A DNA stretch of 23,171 nucleotides from an uncultured Collinsella sp. GTDB taxonomy: Bacteria; Actinomycetota; Coriobacteriia; Coriobacteriales; Coriobacteriaceae. The stretch spans positions 1 through 23,171 of the forward strand of contig CATYEN010000039.1 in NCBI GenBank assembly GCA_958405565.1. The letters are read 5' to 3'. A program made the translations under genes and the position numbers. Shown here one piece after another: positions 16,397-23,116 of the stretch. A model generated the notes under the pieces. It did no database searches. It saw nothing but the letters and a program-made list of their open reading frames with translations, and was not told the DNA's origin. How positions within the stretch are numbered: the first letter of the stretch is position 1; each line of letters starts with the position of its first letter.

Positions 16397-17320
16397 ATGA
16401 ATCAGATCATTCTCGCATCTCATGGCGGCCTGGCTGCAGGCGCCAAAGACACGCTCGAGATGGTTCTCGGCGACGTGTCGAACGTCCACGTCGTGTCGCT
16501 TGCTCGTGACGACAAGGAGCCCATCACCAATAAGGTGGACGCCATGATCGCCACGTTCAACGCGGACGACACCGTCTATGTGCTGACCGATATGCTCGGC
16601 AGCTCGGTCAACAACAGCATGGTCGAGCTTTCCAAGAACGGCACGAAGTTCACGGTTGTCAGCGGTTTCAACATTCCGCTGGCGCTGACGCTCGCTATGA
16701 GCCCCGCCCCCGTCAAGGGTGCCGAGCTCGCGGCCCTCATCAACGAGGCTCGCACCGGTCTGACCAACCCCAACGCACCGGTCGAGGTCGCCGCGGCTCC
16801 CGCCAAGAAGGCCAAGGCGTCCCGTCACAGCTCCGGTCCCGCCAAGATCGTCCTCGCACGTCTTGACTACCGTCTGCTGCATGGCCAGGTCGTCTTTACC
16901 TGGACCACCAAGGTTCAGGCCGAGCGCATCATCGTCGTCGACAACGCTGCCGCCAACGATGACATCAAGAAGGGCGCTCTTAAGCTGGCCAAGCCTCAGG
17001 GCGTGCGCCTGAACGTCTTCACCGTCGAGCGTGCCCTCGCCAAGATGGACAAGCTCAACACCCTCGGCGAGCGCGTCATGTTCGTCTTTGGTAACACGGC
17101 TGAGATGCTGCAGTTCTGCCAGGGCTACAAGCTCGACGCCATCAACCTGGGCGCCACCGCCAACCACGACGGTGCCGATCAGGTCGGCGGCAAGGACAGC
17201 TCCGTCTTCCTCGACGCCACCCAGAAGGCCGACGTCAACCAGCTGCTCGACATGGGCATCAAGCTCTACGTCCAGCAGACCCCTACGTATCAGAGCGTCG
17301 ACATCGACGCCAAGCTGTAA
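16397..17320 (+). CDS. PTS system mannose-family EIIA-EIIB fusion
   Basis: A cytosolic phosphotransfer protein of 307 residues. Residues 1-125 are the EIIA domain with the phosphorylated His9 in ASHGGLAAGAK. An Ala/Pro/Lys-rich linker runs to about 148. The EIIB domain follows with ARLDYRLLHGQVVFTW, where His162 passes the phosphate to the incoming sugar. The phosphate comes from PEP through EI and HPr, encoded elsewhere. AAGGAGGAGG precedes the ATG at 16397. It is the first gene of an operon with EIIC (36 bases later) and EIID. In Salmonella's gfr operon the corresponding EIIA and EIIB are separate proteins; fusions as in ManX are also common. The substrate is inferred from the deglycases, not from this protein. 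Confidence 0.93.
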   Translation: MNQIILASHGGLAAGAKDTLEMVLGDVSNVHVVSLARDDKEPITNKVDAMIATFNADDTVYVLTDMLGSSVNNSMVELSKNGTKFTVVSGFNIPLALTLAMSPAPVKGAELAALINEARTGLTNPNAPVEVAAAPAKKAKASRHSSGPAKIVLARLDYRLLHGQVVFTWTTKVQAERIIVVDNAAANDDIKKGALKLAKPQGVRLNVFTVERALAKMDKLNTLGERVMFVFGNTAEMLQFCQGYKLDAINLGATANHDGADQVGGKDSSVFLDATQKADVNQLLDMGIKLYVQQTPTYQSVDIDAKL

Positions 17321-17356
17321 TCAACCAGGCTTTTGCCTGACTGAAAGGAGAAGGGT

Positions 17357-18151
17357 ATGAATACGTTCATCAGTGCGGTGCTCGTCGGCCTCGTCGGCGT
17401 GTTCTGCATGTGGGACTCCCGCCTGCTCGGTCGTCTTAACTTCGAGCAGCCTCTCGTTGGCGCTACGCTCGTCGGTCTGCTGCTGGGCGATGTGCCCACC
17501 GGCCTTGCCGTCGGTGCCGCCGTCGAGCTCGTGTCCATGGGTCTGGTGCAGGTCGGCGCCGCCGTTCCGCCCGATATGGTCCTGGGCGGCATCGTGGCCG
17601 CTGCCTTTGCGTGCCTGACCGATGCTTCCGCCGAGACCGCCATGACGATCGCCATCCCGGTCGCCGTCCTGGGTCAGCTCCTCGGCATCGTGTTCCGTTC
17701 CATCATCGCCGCCCTCACCCATGTGGCAGATAGCGCGATCGATAACGGAAAGTTCAAGACCGCTTACCGTATGCACATCTGCGCCGGCTCCGGTCTGTAC
17801 GCCGTCATGTACTTCCTGCCGATCTTCCTCGCCGTCTTTGTTGGCACCGACCTGGTTCAGGCCATCGTCAACATGGTTCCCGAGTGGCTGTCCACTGGTC
17901 TTAACGTTTCGACCAAGATCATGACCGCCTACGGCTTGGCCCTGCTGCTCACCATGATGATCAAGAAGGGTATGACTCCGTTCCTGTTCATCGGTTTCCT
18001 GCTCGCCGCTTACCTCAACCTGTCCGTCATCGCGGTCGCTCTGATCGGTGTGTGCCTGGCTGTCGTCTTCATGGGCTTCAAGTTCAACGGTTCCCATGCA
18101 GCCGCCGGTGTCGATTCCGACTACGATCCGCTCGAAGACGACGAAGACTAA
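17357..18151 (+). CDS. PTS system mannose/sorbose-family EIIC
   Basis: A membrane permease subunit of 264 residues that with EIID forms the sugar channel of a mannose-type PTS. It starts MNTFISAVLVGLVGVFCMWDS, followed by LLLGDVPTGLAVGAAVELVSMG and VPPDMVLGGIVAAAFA, which are hallmark stretches of the ManY family. About seven to nine hydrophobic helices are seen; the C-terminus is acidic (DYDPLEDDED) and faces the cytoplasm. AAAGGAGAAGGG precedes the ATG. The spacing to the EIID start is 13 bases, so translation is tightly linked. Confidence 0.93.
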   Translation: MNTFISAVLVGLVGVFCMWDSRLLGRLNFEQPLVGATLVGLLLGDVPTGLAVGAAVELVSMGLVQVGAAVPPDMVLGGIVAAAFACLTDASAETAMTIAIPVAVLGQLLGIVFRSIIAALTHVADSAIDNGKFKTAYRMHICAGSGLYAVMYFLPIFLAVFVGTDLVQAIVNMVPEWLSTGLNVSTKIMTAYGLALLLTMMIKKGMTPFLFIGFLLAAYLNLSVIAVALIGVCLAVVFMGFKFNGSHAAAGVDSDYDPLEDDED

Positions 18152-18164
18152 GGAGGAACACACT

Positions 18165-18998
18165 ATGGCAACCGCAACCAAGGACGTGTCCCTGAACAAG
18201 AAGGTCAGCCAGTTCTTCTGGCGCTCCTGGGCCATCCAGGCCTCTTGGAACTACGAGCGTCAGATGAACATGGGCTTCCTCTACGGCATGGTTCCCACGC
18301 TCGATCGCCTCTATCCGGACGAGTCCGACCCCAAGCAGCTCGCTGCTAAGAAAGAGGCTTACCACCGTCACATGGCGTTCTACAACTGCACCCCGCAGAC
18401 GAGCGCTTTCATCCTGGGCCTCTCCGCCTCCATGGAGGAGGAGTACGCCAAGGATCCCGAGAACTTCGATCCCGATTCGATCAACGCGGTCAAGACCTCC
18501 CTCATGGGTCCGCTTTCCGGTATTGGTGACTCCTTCTTCCAGGGCACCATCCGCGTTATCGCCTTTGGCCTGGGCGTTCAGCTGGCTCAGCAGGGCTCCA
18601 TCATGGGCCCGATCCTGGCCATGCTCATCTCCATCGTCCCCTCCGTGCTGATCACTTGGTTCGCAGCCAAGATGGGCTATCAGGGCGGCCACGAGTACCT
18701 GAGCAAGCTTCAGGGCGGCGACCTCATGGAGAAGCTCATGTATGTCTGCGGCATCGTGGGTCTTATGTCCGTGGGCGGCATGATCGCTACGCTGATCGGC
18801 GCCACCACCCCGCTGCAGTTCGCTGACGGCACCGTCGTGATCCAGGACATCCTGGACGGCATGATGCCCCAGATGATCTCCCTTGGCCTCACCGGCCTTA
18901 TGTACTGGCTCATCAAGAAGAACGTCAACACCGGTTGGCTTCTCGTGATCGCCATCGTGGGCGGCATCGCCCTCTCCGCGGCCGGCATCCTGGCCTAG
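18165..18998 (+). CDS. PTS system mannose-family EIID
   Basis: The second membrane subunit of the mannose-type PTS, 277 residues. The N-terminal cytoplasmic part carries the family-typical WRSWAIQASWNYERQMNMG and GMVPTLDRLYPD. The middle has GPLSGIGDSFFQGTIR, another conserved block. The C-terminus has the single long hydrophobic anchor GWLLVIAIVGGIALSAAGILA. The ATG at 18165 follows AGGAGG by about eight bases; earlier in-frame starts overlap EIIC. Two strong hairpins follow directly, before the second deglycase gene. Confidence 0.93.
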   Translation: MATATKDVSLNKKVSQFFWRSWAIQASWNYERQMNMGFLYGMVPTLDRLYPDESDPKQLAAKKEAYHRHMAFYNCTPQTSAFILGLSASMEEEYAKDPENFDPDSINAVKTSLMGPLSGIGDSFFQGTIRVIAFGLGVQLAQQGSIMGPILAMLISIVPSVLITWFAAKMGYQGGHEYLSKLQGGDLMEKLMYVCGIVGLMSVGGMIATLIGATTPLQFADGTVVIQDILDGMMPQMISLGLTGLMYWLIKKNVNTGWLLVIAIVGGIALSAAGILA

Positions 18999-19028
18999 TC
19001 GCGACCAAGCGTCTAACCGCTTTCCCCG

Positions 19029-19067
19029 GGGAGCCTGCCTGGCATCCCATACCCCAGGCAGGCTCCC
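19029..19067 (+). terminator. Strong hairpin after EIID, no T-run
   Basis: GGGAGCCTGCCTGG (19029-19042) pairs perfectly over 14 bp with 19054-19067 around an 11-base loop. ATCCCTAAATG follows, with no T-run. It may be a 3'-end stabiliser, a partial terminator or a processing site and not a full terminator. Confidence 0.6.
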
Positions 19068-19075
19068 ATCCCTAA

Positions 19076-19106
19076 ATGTATCAAAGGGACAGTTCCTTTG
19101 ATACAT
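19076..19106. repeat. Palindrome with GGGACAG core between EIID and the deglycase gene
   Basis: ATGTATCAAAGG (19076-19087) pairs perfectly over 12 bp with CCTTTGATACAT (19095-19106), loop GACAGTT. It follows the previous hairpin after eight bases. Its core is of the GGGACAG type seen in other gaps here. Confidence 0.75.
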
Positions 19107-19196
19107 CCTCAACGGGCCGGCGACTCGGTCCAAATCACGGTAACCCTGCGTGCGTCCGGCAAAGTGGCGCCGCAAAAATCGAAAGGAATGTGTCAG

Positions 19197-20180
19197 ATGT
19201 ACGAGATCGACCTTAACCTCCCTAAGCAGATCGTCGCTGACGTCCTGTCCAACCACGAGATCCACAGCGTCGCCTTCGTCGGCTGCGGTGCTTCCATGTC
19301 CGACCTTTACCCCGCCAAGTACTTCCTGGCCAACAACACGGACAAGCTGAACGTTCAGATCTTCACCGCTAACGAGTTCAACTACGACACGCCTTCCTGG
19401 GTCAACGAGCACACCTTCGTGATCACCTGCTCCCTCGGTGGCTCCACGCCCGAGACCGTCGAGGCCAACAAGACCGCCAAGAAGCACAACTGCCCGGTCG
19501 TCTCCCTCACCAACAAGGCTGGCTCCGCTCTGACCGTCGATGCCGACCACGTCATCGTTCACGGCTTCCACGCCAACTACGCTGCCAAGTGCGAGAAGCC
19601 CGGCTATGCCATCGCTCTTGCTCTCGAGATCCTTCAGCAGACCGAGGGCTATGACCACTACGAGGACATGATCACCGGCCTCACCAACGTCTTCGATCTC
19701 TGCGAGAACGCCGCTCAGCACTGCAAGAAGCTCGCCAAGAAGTTCGCCGAGGACTTCAAGGACGACAAGATGATCTACTTCATGGCTTCCGGTGCCTCCG
19801 AGAAGATGGCTTATTCTCACGCCGCCTTCCTGTTCACCGAGATGCAGTGGATCGACGCCGCCGCCTACAACACCGGCGAGTACTTCCACGGCCCGTTCGA
19901 GGTTTCCACCGAGGGTAAGCCCTACGTCTTCTTCATGTCCGATGGCGCTACCCGTCCGATGGACGCCCGCGCCCTCACCTTCCTTGAGCGCATGGGCGCC
20001 AAGGTCGCTCTGATCGACTCCAAGGACTACGGCCTGGCTGACGCCGTGCCCGCGAGCGTCATCACCTACTTCAACCCGCTGCTGCACCTCGCCGTTATGC
20101 GTGAGTACGGCAACCAGATCGCCGAGGCCCGTCAGCACCCGCTGACCATGCGTCGCTACATGTGGAAGCTTTCCTACTAA
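19197..20180 (+). CDS. SIS-domain sugar-phosphate deglycase, FrlB/GfrF-like (paralogue 2)
   Basis: A cytosolic double-SIS enzyme of 327 residues, close in build to fructoselysine/glucoselysine 6-phosphate deglycases. Phosphosugar-binding motifs are GCGASMSDLYPAKYF and the canonical-looking loop SLGGSTPET; the second SIS domain has ASGASEKMAY. Glu215 (TEMQW) and His231 (YFHGPFE) are 16 residues apart, as expected for the catalytic pair known from FraB/FrlB. Expected products are glucose 6-phosphate and lysine if the substrate is fructoselysine 6-phosphate. The ATG at 19197 is taken over 19188 because AAAGGA abuts the earlier ATG. It follows the PTS genes, so PTS uptake would supply its phosphorylated substrate. 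Every Phe codon (18 of 18) is TTC, suggesting very high expression. Confidence 0.87.
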   Translation: MYEIDLNLPKQIVADVLSNHEIHSVAFVGCGASMSDLYPAKYFLANNTDKLNVQIFTANEFNYDTPSWVNEHTFVITCSLGGSTPETVEANKTAKKHNCPVVSLTNKAGSALTVDADHVIVHGFHANYAAKCEKPGYAIALALEILQQTEGYDHYEDMITGLTNVFDLCENAAQHCKKLAKKFAEDFKDDKMIYFMASGASEKMAYSHAAFLFTEMQWIDAAAYNTGEYFHGPFEVSTEGKPYVFFMSDGATRPMDARALTFLERMGAKVALIDSKDYGLADAVPASVITYFNPLLHLAVMREYGNQIAEARQHPLTMRRYMWKLSY

Positions 20181-20185
20181 TAGGT

Positions 20186-20209
20186 TCCGCCGTTCTACCG
20201 AACGGCGGA
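20186..20209 (+). terminator. Hairpin directly after the second deglycase gene
   Basis: TCCGCCGTTC (20186-20195) pairs perfectly with GAACGGCGGA (20200-20209), loop TACC. GAGGCC follows and there is no T-run. It may stop transcription with help, or protect the 3' end. Confidence 0.55.
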
Positions 20210-20214
20210 GAGGC

Positions 20215-20246
20215 CGACGCTGCGCGAGCCTCTGTCGGACAATCTG
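20215..20246 (+). repeat. Recurring motif CGACGCTGC-N16-CAATCTG, copy 2
   Basis: The two blocks at 20215-20223 and 20240-20246 have the same 16-base separation as after mfd. The spacer differs in sequence. CCGAC/GTCGG and GAGGC/GCCTC pairings are possible around it. Confidence 0.5.
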
Positions 20247-20260
20247 CCGTTCAATTTCAA

Positions 20261-20293
20261 GGGCGCGACCGAAAGGTCAGCGCCCTTTCATTT
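20261..20293 (+). terminator. Terminator of the deglycase/PTS transcription unit
   Basis: GGGCGC-GACC (20261-20270) pairs with GGTC-A-GCGCCC (20275-20285) with one bulge around a GAAA tetraloop. TTTCATTT follows. Confidence 0.75.
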
Positions 20294-20331
20294 CACGGCA
20301 CCTTGTCACGACAGAGACTCGCTCGCTGACT

Positions 20332-20360
20332 TTGCTAATAACGGGGCGTTGAACTATATC
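20332..20360 (+). promoter_or_regulatory. Candidate promoter of the HAD gene
   Basis: TTGCTA (20332-20337) and TATATC (20355-20360) are 17 bases apart, the best-spaced promoter in the window. The spacer holds ATAACG at 20338-20343, one half-site of the kind seen before the PTS operon. The leader of about 60 bases contains an extra GGAGG at 20386-20390. Confidence 0.5.
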
Positions 20361-20419
20361 GATGGCGTTGTGCGCTATTTGTCCCGGAGGAAAACTGTCA
20401 ATTGTTTTAGGAGGTCGCC

Positions 20420-21049
20420 GTGATCAAGGCAGTGCTGTTTGATATGGACGGCGTGCTGGTCGATACCGAGTGGTTCTACAACCGTCGCCGCGTGGCGTTT
20501 ATGGAAGAGAAGGGGTTCCATTTTGACGAGATCCCCGACCTTTCGGGGTCTAATGAGCCTGCCATTTGGCAGGCGCTGGTGCCCGACGATATTGAGCTGC
20601 GCGAGCGCCTGCGCGTGGAGTACAAGCAGGTCTACAGCCCGGACCACCCTGTTCCGTATGCCGAGCTACTCAACGAGCAGACGGAGCCAGTGATGCGCGA
20701 GCTGCACGAGCGCGGCGTGAAGTGTGCCATCGCAAGCTCGTCCTATCGCGAGCTCATTGACGAGCTGGTTGAGATTGCCGGTATCGCCGACGTGCTGGAT
20801 TACACCATCAGCGGTCACGAGTGCAGCGCGTTTAAGCCTGACCCTGAGATCTACCTGCGTGCCATGAAAGCGCTGGGTGTGGAGCCTGCCGAGTGCCTGG
20901 TTATCGAGGATTCGCCTTTGGGCATCGAGGCTGGCAAGCGTTCCGGCGCCCGCGTCCTGGCGCTGCGTCCGCACGAGGGCGTCAACCTGGATCAGTCCGC
21001 CGCCGACGTTGTCATCGACAACCTGACCGACATCCTACCTGCCATTTAA
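20420..21049 (+). CDS. HAD-IA phosphatase/beta-phosphoglucomutase-like protein
   Basis: A cytosolic haloacid dehalogenase-fold enzyme of 209 residues. Motif I is FDMDGVLVDTEWF with the nucleophile Asp8 and acid/base Asp10. Motif II is IASSS, motif III is the Lys in FKPDPEIYL, and motif IV is VIEDSPLGI with the Mg-binding Asp. A small helical cap lies between motifs I and II, as in beta-phosphoglucomutase and small sugar-phosphate or 2-deoxyglucose-phosphate phosphatases. Sequence alone does not separate mutase from phosphatase. The GTG start follows AGGAGG by five bases. It follows the deglycase operon terminator and has its own promoter. It may remove excess sugar phosphate, which would fit, but this is inferred. 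The stop codon lies inside a tandem 24-base duplication. Confidence 0.83.
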   Translation: MIKAVLFDMDGVLVDTEWFYNRRRVAFMEEKGFHFDEIPDLSGSNEPAIWQALVPDDIELRERLRVEYKQVYSPDHPVPYAELLNEQTEPVMRELHERGVKCAIASSSYRELIDELVEIAGIADVLDYTISGHECSAFKPDPEIYLRAMKALGVEPAECLVIEDSPLGIEAGKRSGARVLALRPHEGVNLDQSAADVVIDNLTDILPAI

Positions 21050-21100
21050 GGACAGGTTTTACCTGCCATTTAGGGACAGGTTTATTTTGGCAGGTTTTAT
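21037..21100. repeat. Tandem 24-base duplication with GGACAGG core, then inverted arm
   Basis: Bases 21037-21060 and 21061-21084 are tandem copies with two differences; each starts ACCTGCCATTTA and contains GGACAGGTTT. The first copy includes the last codons and stop of the HAD gene. TGGCAGGT (21088-21095) is the inverted form of ACCTGCCA and can close a hairpin with copy 2, followed by TTTAT. Confidence 0.85.
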
Positions 21101-21120
21101 CTGGGCAAACGCCGAATTCG

Positions 21121-21156
21121 CCGTGAAGGGATCGCTCTCTTCACGGTGTTTTTCTT
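21121..21156 (+). terminator. Rho-independent terminator after the HAD gene
   Basis: CCGTGAAG (21121-21128) pairs with CTTCACGG (21139-21146) around a ten-base loop, followed by TGTTTTTCTTTT. A textbook terminator. Confidence 0.88.
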
Positions 21157-21228
21157 TTGAGCGACCTCACGGTCCTTCTGATGGTTGTCGAGAGAGGGTG
21201 AATTGAAGCGTCCCCGCACGCTCCATGC

Positions 21229-21234
21229 TACAAT
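21229..21234 (+). promoter_or_regulatory. Candidate extended -10 promoter of the YitT gene
   Basis: TGCTACAAT gives a TG-extended -10 (TACAAT at 21229-21234), 45 bases before the GTG start. TTGAAG at 21203-21208 lies 20 bases upstream, rather far for a -35. Confidence 0.45.
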
Positions 21235-21279
21235 CGCGGGCATGCCCCACAACTATATCTGCCTTCGAAAGGAGCCTAC

Positions 21280-22287
21280 GTGGCGAACGCCATCGATCAG
21301 CTCACGGACCGCGTGCTCGTGCTCGGCCGCCTTACCATCGTCCGCCGCGCTATTACCGCTGTGGCGGTCACCATTTCCGCCGTTCTCCAGACATTTCTGA
21401 TCCAGGCGTTCATTCGGCCCGCCGACCTGCTTCCGAGCGGTCTTACCGGCGTCGCGGTCCTGCTCGATCGCGTTACCTCGCTCGGCGGCGTTCACATCGA
21501 CATCTCGCTCGGTATGCTCGCGCTCAACATCCCCGTGGCGCTCCTATGCTGGAGCGGCATTAGCAAGCGCTTCGTAATCTTCTCGATGATGCAAGTTGTG
21601 CTCTCATCGCTGTTCCTCAACATCTTTCATTTCGCCCCGTTTTTGGGCGACAAGATCATGCTCATCATTTTTGGTGGCGTGGTCTCGGGTCTGGGTGCTG
21701 CCATCGCGCTCAAGTCCGGCGCATCCACCGGCGGCACCGACTTTATCGCGCTGTGGGTCTCCAACCACACGGGCAAGACCATCTGGGGCGTCATTTTTGG
21801 TTTCAACTGCTTTATCCTGGCGATCTTTGGTTTTATGTTTGGCTGGGACAAGGCGGCGTACTCCATCGTGTTCCAGTTTATTTCGACCAAGACCATCGAC
21901 AGTTTCTATCGTCGCTACGACCGCGTGACGCTGCAGATCACGACGCGCAAGGCAGACGAGGTCATGACTGCCTATGTTGACCATTTTCAGCACGGCATTA
22001 GCTGTGCCGAGGTCATCGGCGGATACAGCCGCGAAAAGATGTACCTGCTGCATGCCGTTGTCTCGACCTACGAGAGCCAGGACATTATCAAACTGGTGTG
22101 CGACATTGATCCCGGCGCCGTGATCAACGTGTTCCACACGCTCAACTTTGTGGGCGGCTGGTGGGGCGGCCATGTCGACGAGCCCATGCCCACGGCCGTA
22201 CCCGATCCCGATAAGCCCGCGCGCATGGCCAGCAGGCAGGCGCGCCTCATCGAGCAGGACAGCCTGCAGCAGGACGACGGCAAGTAA
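21280..22287 (+). CDS. YitT-family membrane protein with C-terminal DUF2179 domain
   Basis: The protein has 335 residues. The first 200 contain about five to six membrane helices typical of the YitT family, with FIRPADLLPSGLTGVAVLLDR, ALNIPVALLCW and the conserved GASTGGTDFIA. The part after about residue 205 (YDRVTLQITTRKADEVM, GISCAEVIGGYSREK, LLHAVVSTYE) is the cytoplasmic DUF2179 domain, which resembles small ligand-binding domains. The tail is hydrophilic. Transport substrate and function are not known for the family. The GTG at 21280 follows AAAGGA with six bases between. It has its own promoter and lies between the HAD gene and the second GntR gene, so its link to the sugar locus is uncertain. 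Confidence 0.85.
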   Translation: MANAIDQLTDRVLVLGRLTIVRRAITAVAVTISAVLQTFLIQAFIRPADLLPSGLTGVAVLLDRVTSLGGVHIDISLGMLALNIPVALLCWSGISKRFVIFSMMQVVLSSLFLNIFHFAPFLGDKIMLIIFGGVVSGLGAAIALKSGASTGGTDFIALWVSNHTGKTIWGVIFGFNCFILAIFGFMFGWDKAAYSIVFQFISTKTIDSFYRRYDRVTLQITTRKADEVMTAYVDHFQHGISCAEVIGGYSREKMYLLHAVVSTYESQDIIKLVCDIDPGAVINVFHTLNFVGGWWGGHVDEPMPTAVPDPDKPARMASRQARLIEQDSLQQDDGK

Positions 22288-22338
22288 GGATTTGCTGTAT
22301 GTGGTGTATCGTTTTATCAAACTGAGGTAACATATAAA

Positions 22339-22354
22339 AAGACGTTATATACGT
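22339..22354. promoter_or_regulatory. Candidate autoregulatory operator of the second GntR gene
   Basis: AAGACGTTATATACGT holds the near-palindrome ACGTTATATACGT (22342-22354). Its first 11 bases are identical to 16358-16368 in the PTS promoter. It lies 37 bases before the GntR start. Confidence 0.55.
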
Positions 22355-22391
22355 ATTAGTTATTTCGATATTTTGATAAGAGTGATCAGAC

Positions 22392-23111
22392 ATGCCTGCG
22401 CCCAAAAATGCACCGCTTTACCAGCAGATTTACGACGAAATTAAGGATGCGATCGAGAAAGGTGTTTATGCACCCAAGGAGCGTATTCCGTCCGAGCTCG
22501 AGCTTGCCGAGCAGTACGAGGTAAGCCGTATTACGGTGCGCCGCGCCGTCGAGGAATTGTGCTCCGATGGCTATCTGGTTAAGCAGCAGGGCCGCGGCAC
22601 CTTTGTTTCCACGCCGCACATCAACCGCCAGTTCCATGCTTCGACGCTGCAGACGTTTACCGCGCTGTGTGCCGACAATGGCATGAAGGCGGGCGCACAT
22701 GTGGTCGATCGCCAGATTGTGCCGGCACGTCAAAACGAGATGGAGTTCTTTGGCCTGCAGAAGGATGCGTTGCTGCTGCATATCAAGCGCGTGCGTACGG
22801 CCGACGGTGAGCCCATCTTTGAGGAGAACATCTTTGTGCCGTTTGACGCCTACCGTGAGCTGTTGACGGCCGATCTTGAGGACAAGTCGATTTTTGCCGA
22901 GGTCGAGCGTGTTGGCGGAACGCCGATTGTCTCGGTTGGCTACCGCACGGTCGAGGCCGTTCGCGCCAATGCCGAGCAGGCGGCTGAGCTGGGCATTGCT
23001 CCGCACGATCCACTGCTCAACCTGCGTGCCGGCTTTATCGGCCCCAATGGCGAGCCGGTCCTGATGGGTAAGCAGTACTACGTGGGATCGCGCTACGTTA
23101 TGGTCATGTAG
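22392..23111 (+). CDS. GntR-family regulator with UTRA domain (second of two)
   Basis: A transcription factor of 239 residues in the HutC/FrlR branch. The winged helix is at about 5-75 (LYQQIYDEIKDAIEKGVY, IPSELELAEQYEVSRITVRRAVEEL, YLVKQQGRGTFVST). The UTRA domain follows, with HIKRVRTADGEPIFEENIFVP split around the effector pocket and a C-terminal NGEPVLMGKQYYVGSRY. It shares CGTTATA half-sites in its own promoter with those of the EamA gene and the PTS operon, so it is the best candidate for their repressor, with a phosphorylated sugar or Amadori compound as inducer. The ATG at 22392 fits the family N-terminus; its ribosome binding site is weak. It is not closely identical to the first GntR protein, so the two probably read different sites. 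Confidence 0.9.
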   Translation: MPAPKNAPLYQQIYDEIKDAIEKGVYAPKERIPSELELAEQYEVSRITVRRAVEELCSDGYLVKQQGRGTFVSTPHINRQFHASTLQTFTALCADNGMKAGAHVVDRQIVPARQNEMEFFGLQKDALLLHIKRVRTADGEPIFEENIFVPFDAYRELLTADLEDKSIFAEVERVGGTPIVSVGYRTVEAVRANAEQAAELGIAPHDPLLNLRAGFIGPNGEPVLMGKQYYVGSRYVMVM

Positions 23112-23116
23112 CTCTA

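Noticed and set aside
18084..20138. Very long open frame on the minus strand opposite EIID and the second deglycase (684 codons); similar ones at 7590-9926, 2302-4116 and 4213-5895
   Set aside because: They lie exactly opposite well-recognised genes. Strong G/C bias at third positions removes stop codons in that antisense frame. Their translations are low-complexity (His/Gly/Val/Asp-rich) and lack ribosome binding sites.
13879..20180. A fructoselysine kinase (FrlD-like) gene expected beside FrlB-like deglycases
   Set aside because: None of the genes has a PfkB-type sugar kinase motif. With a PTS, phosphorylation occurs during uptake, so its absence is consistent.
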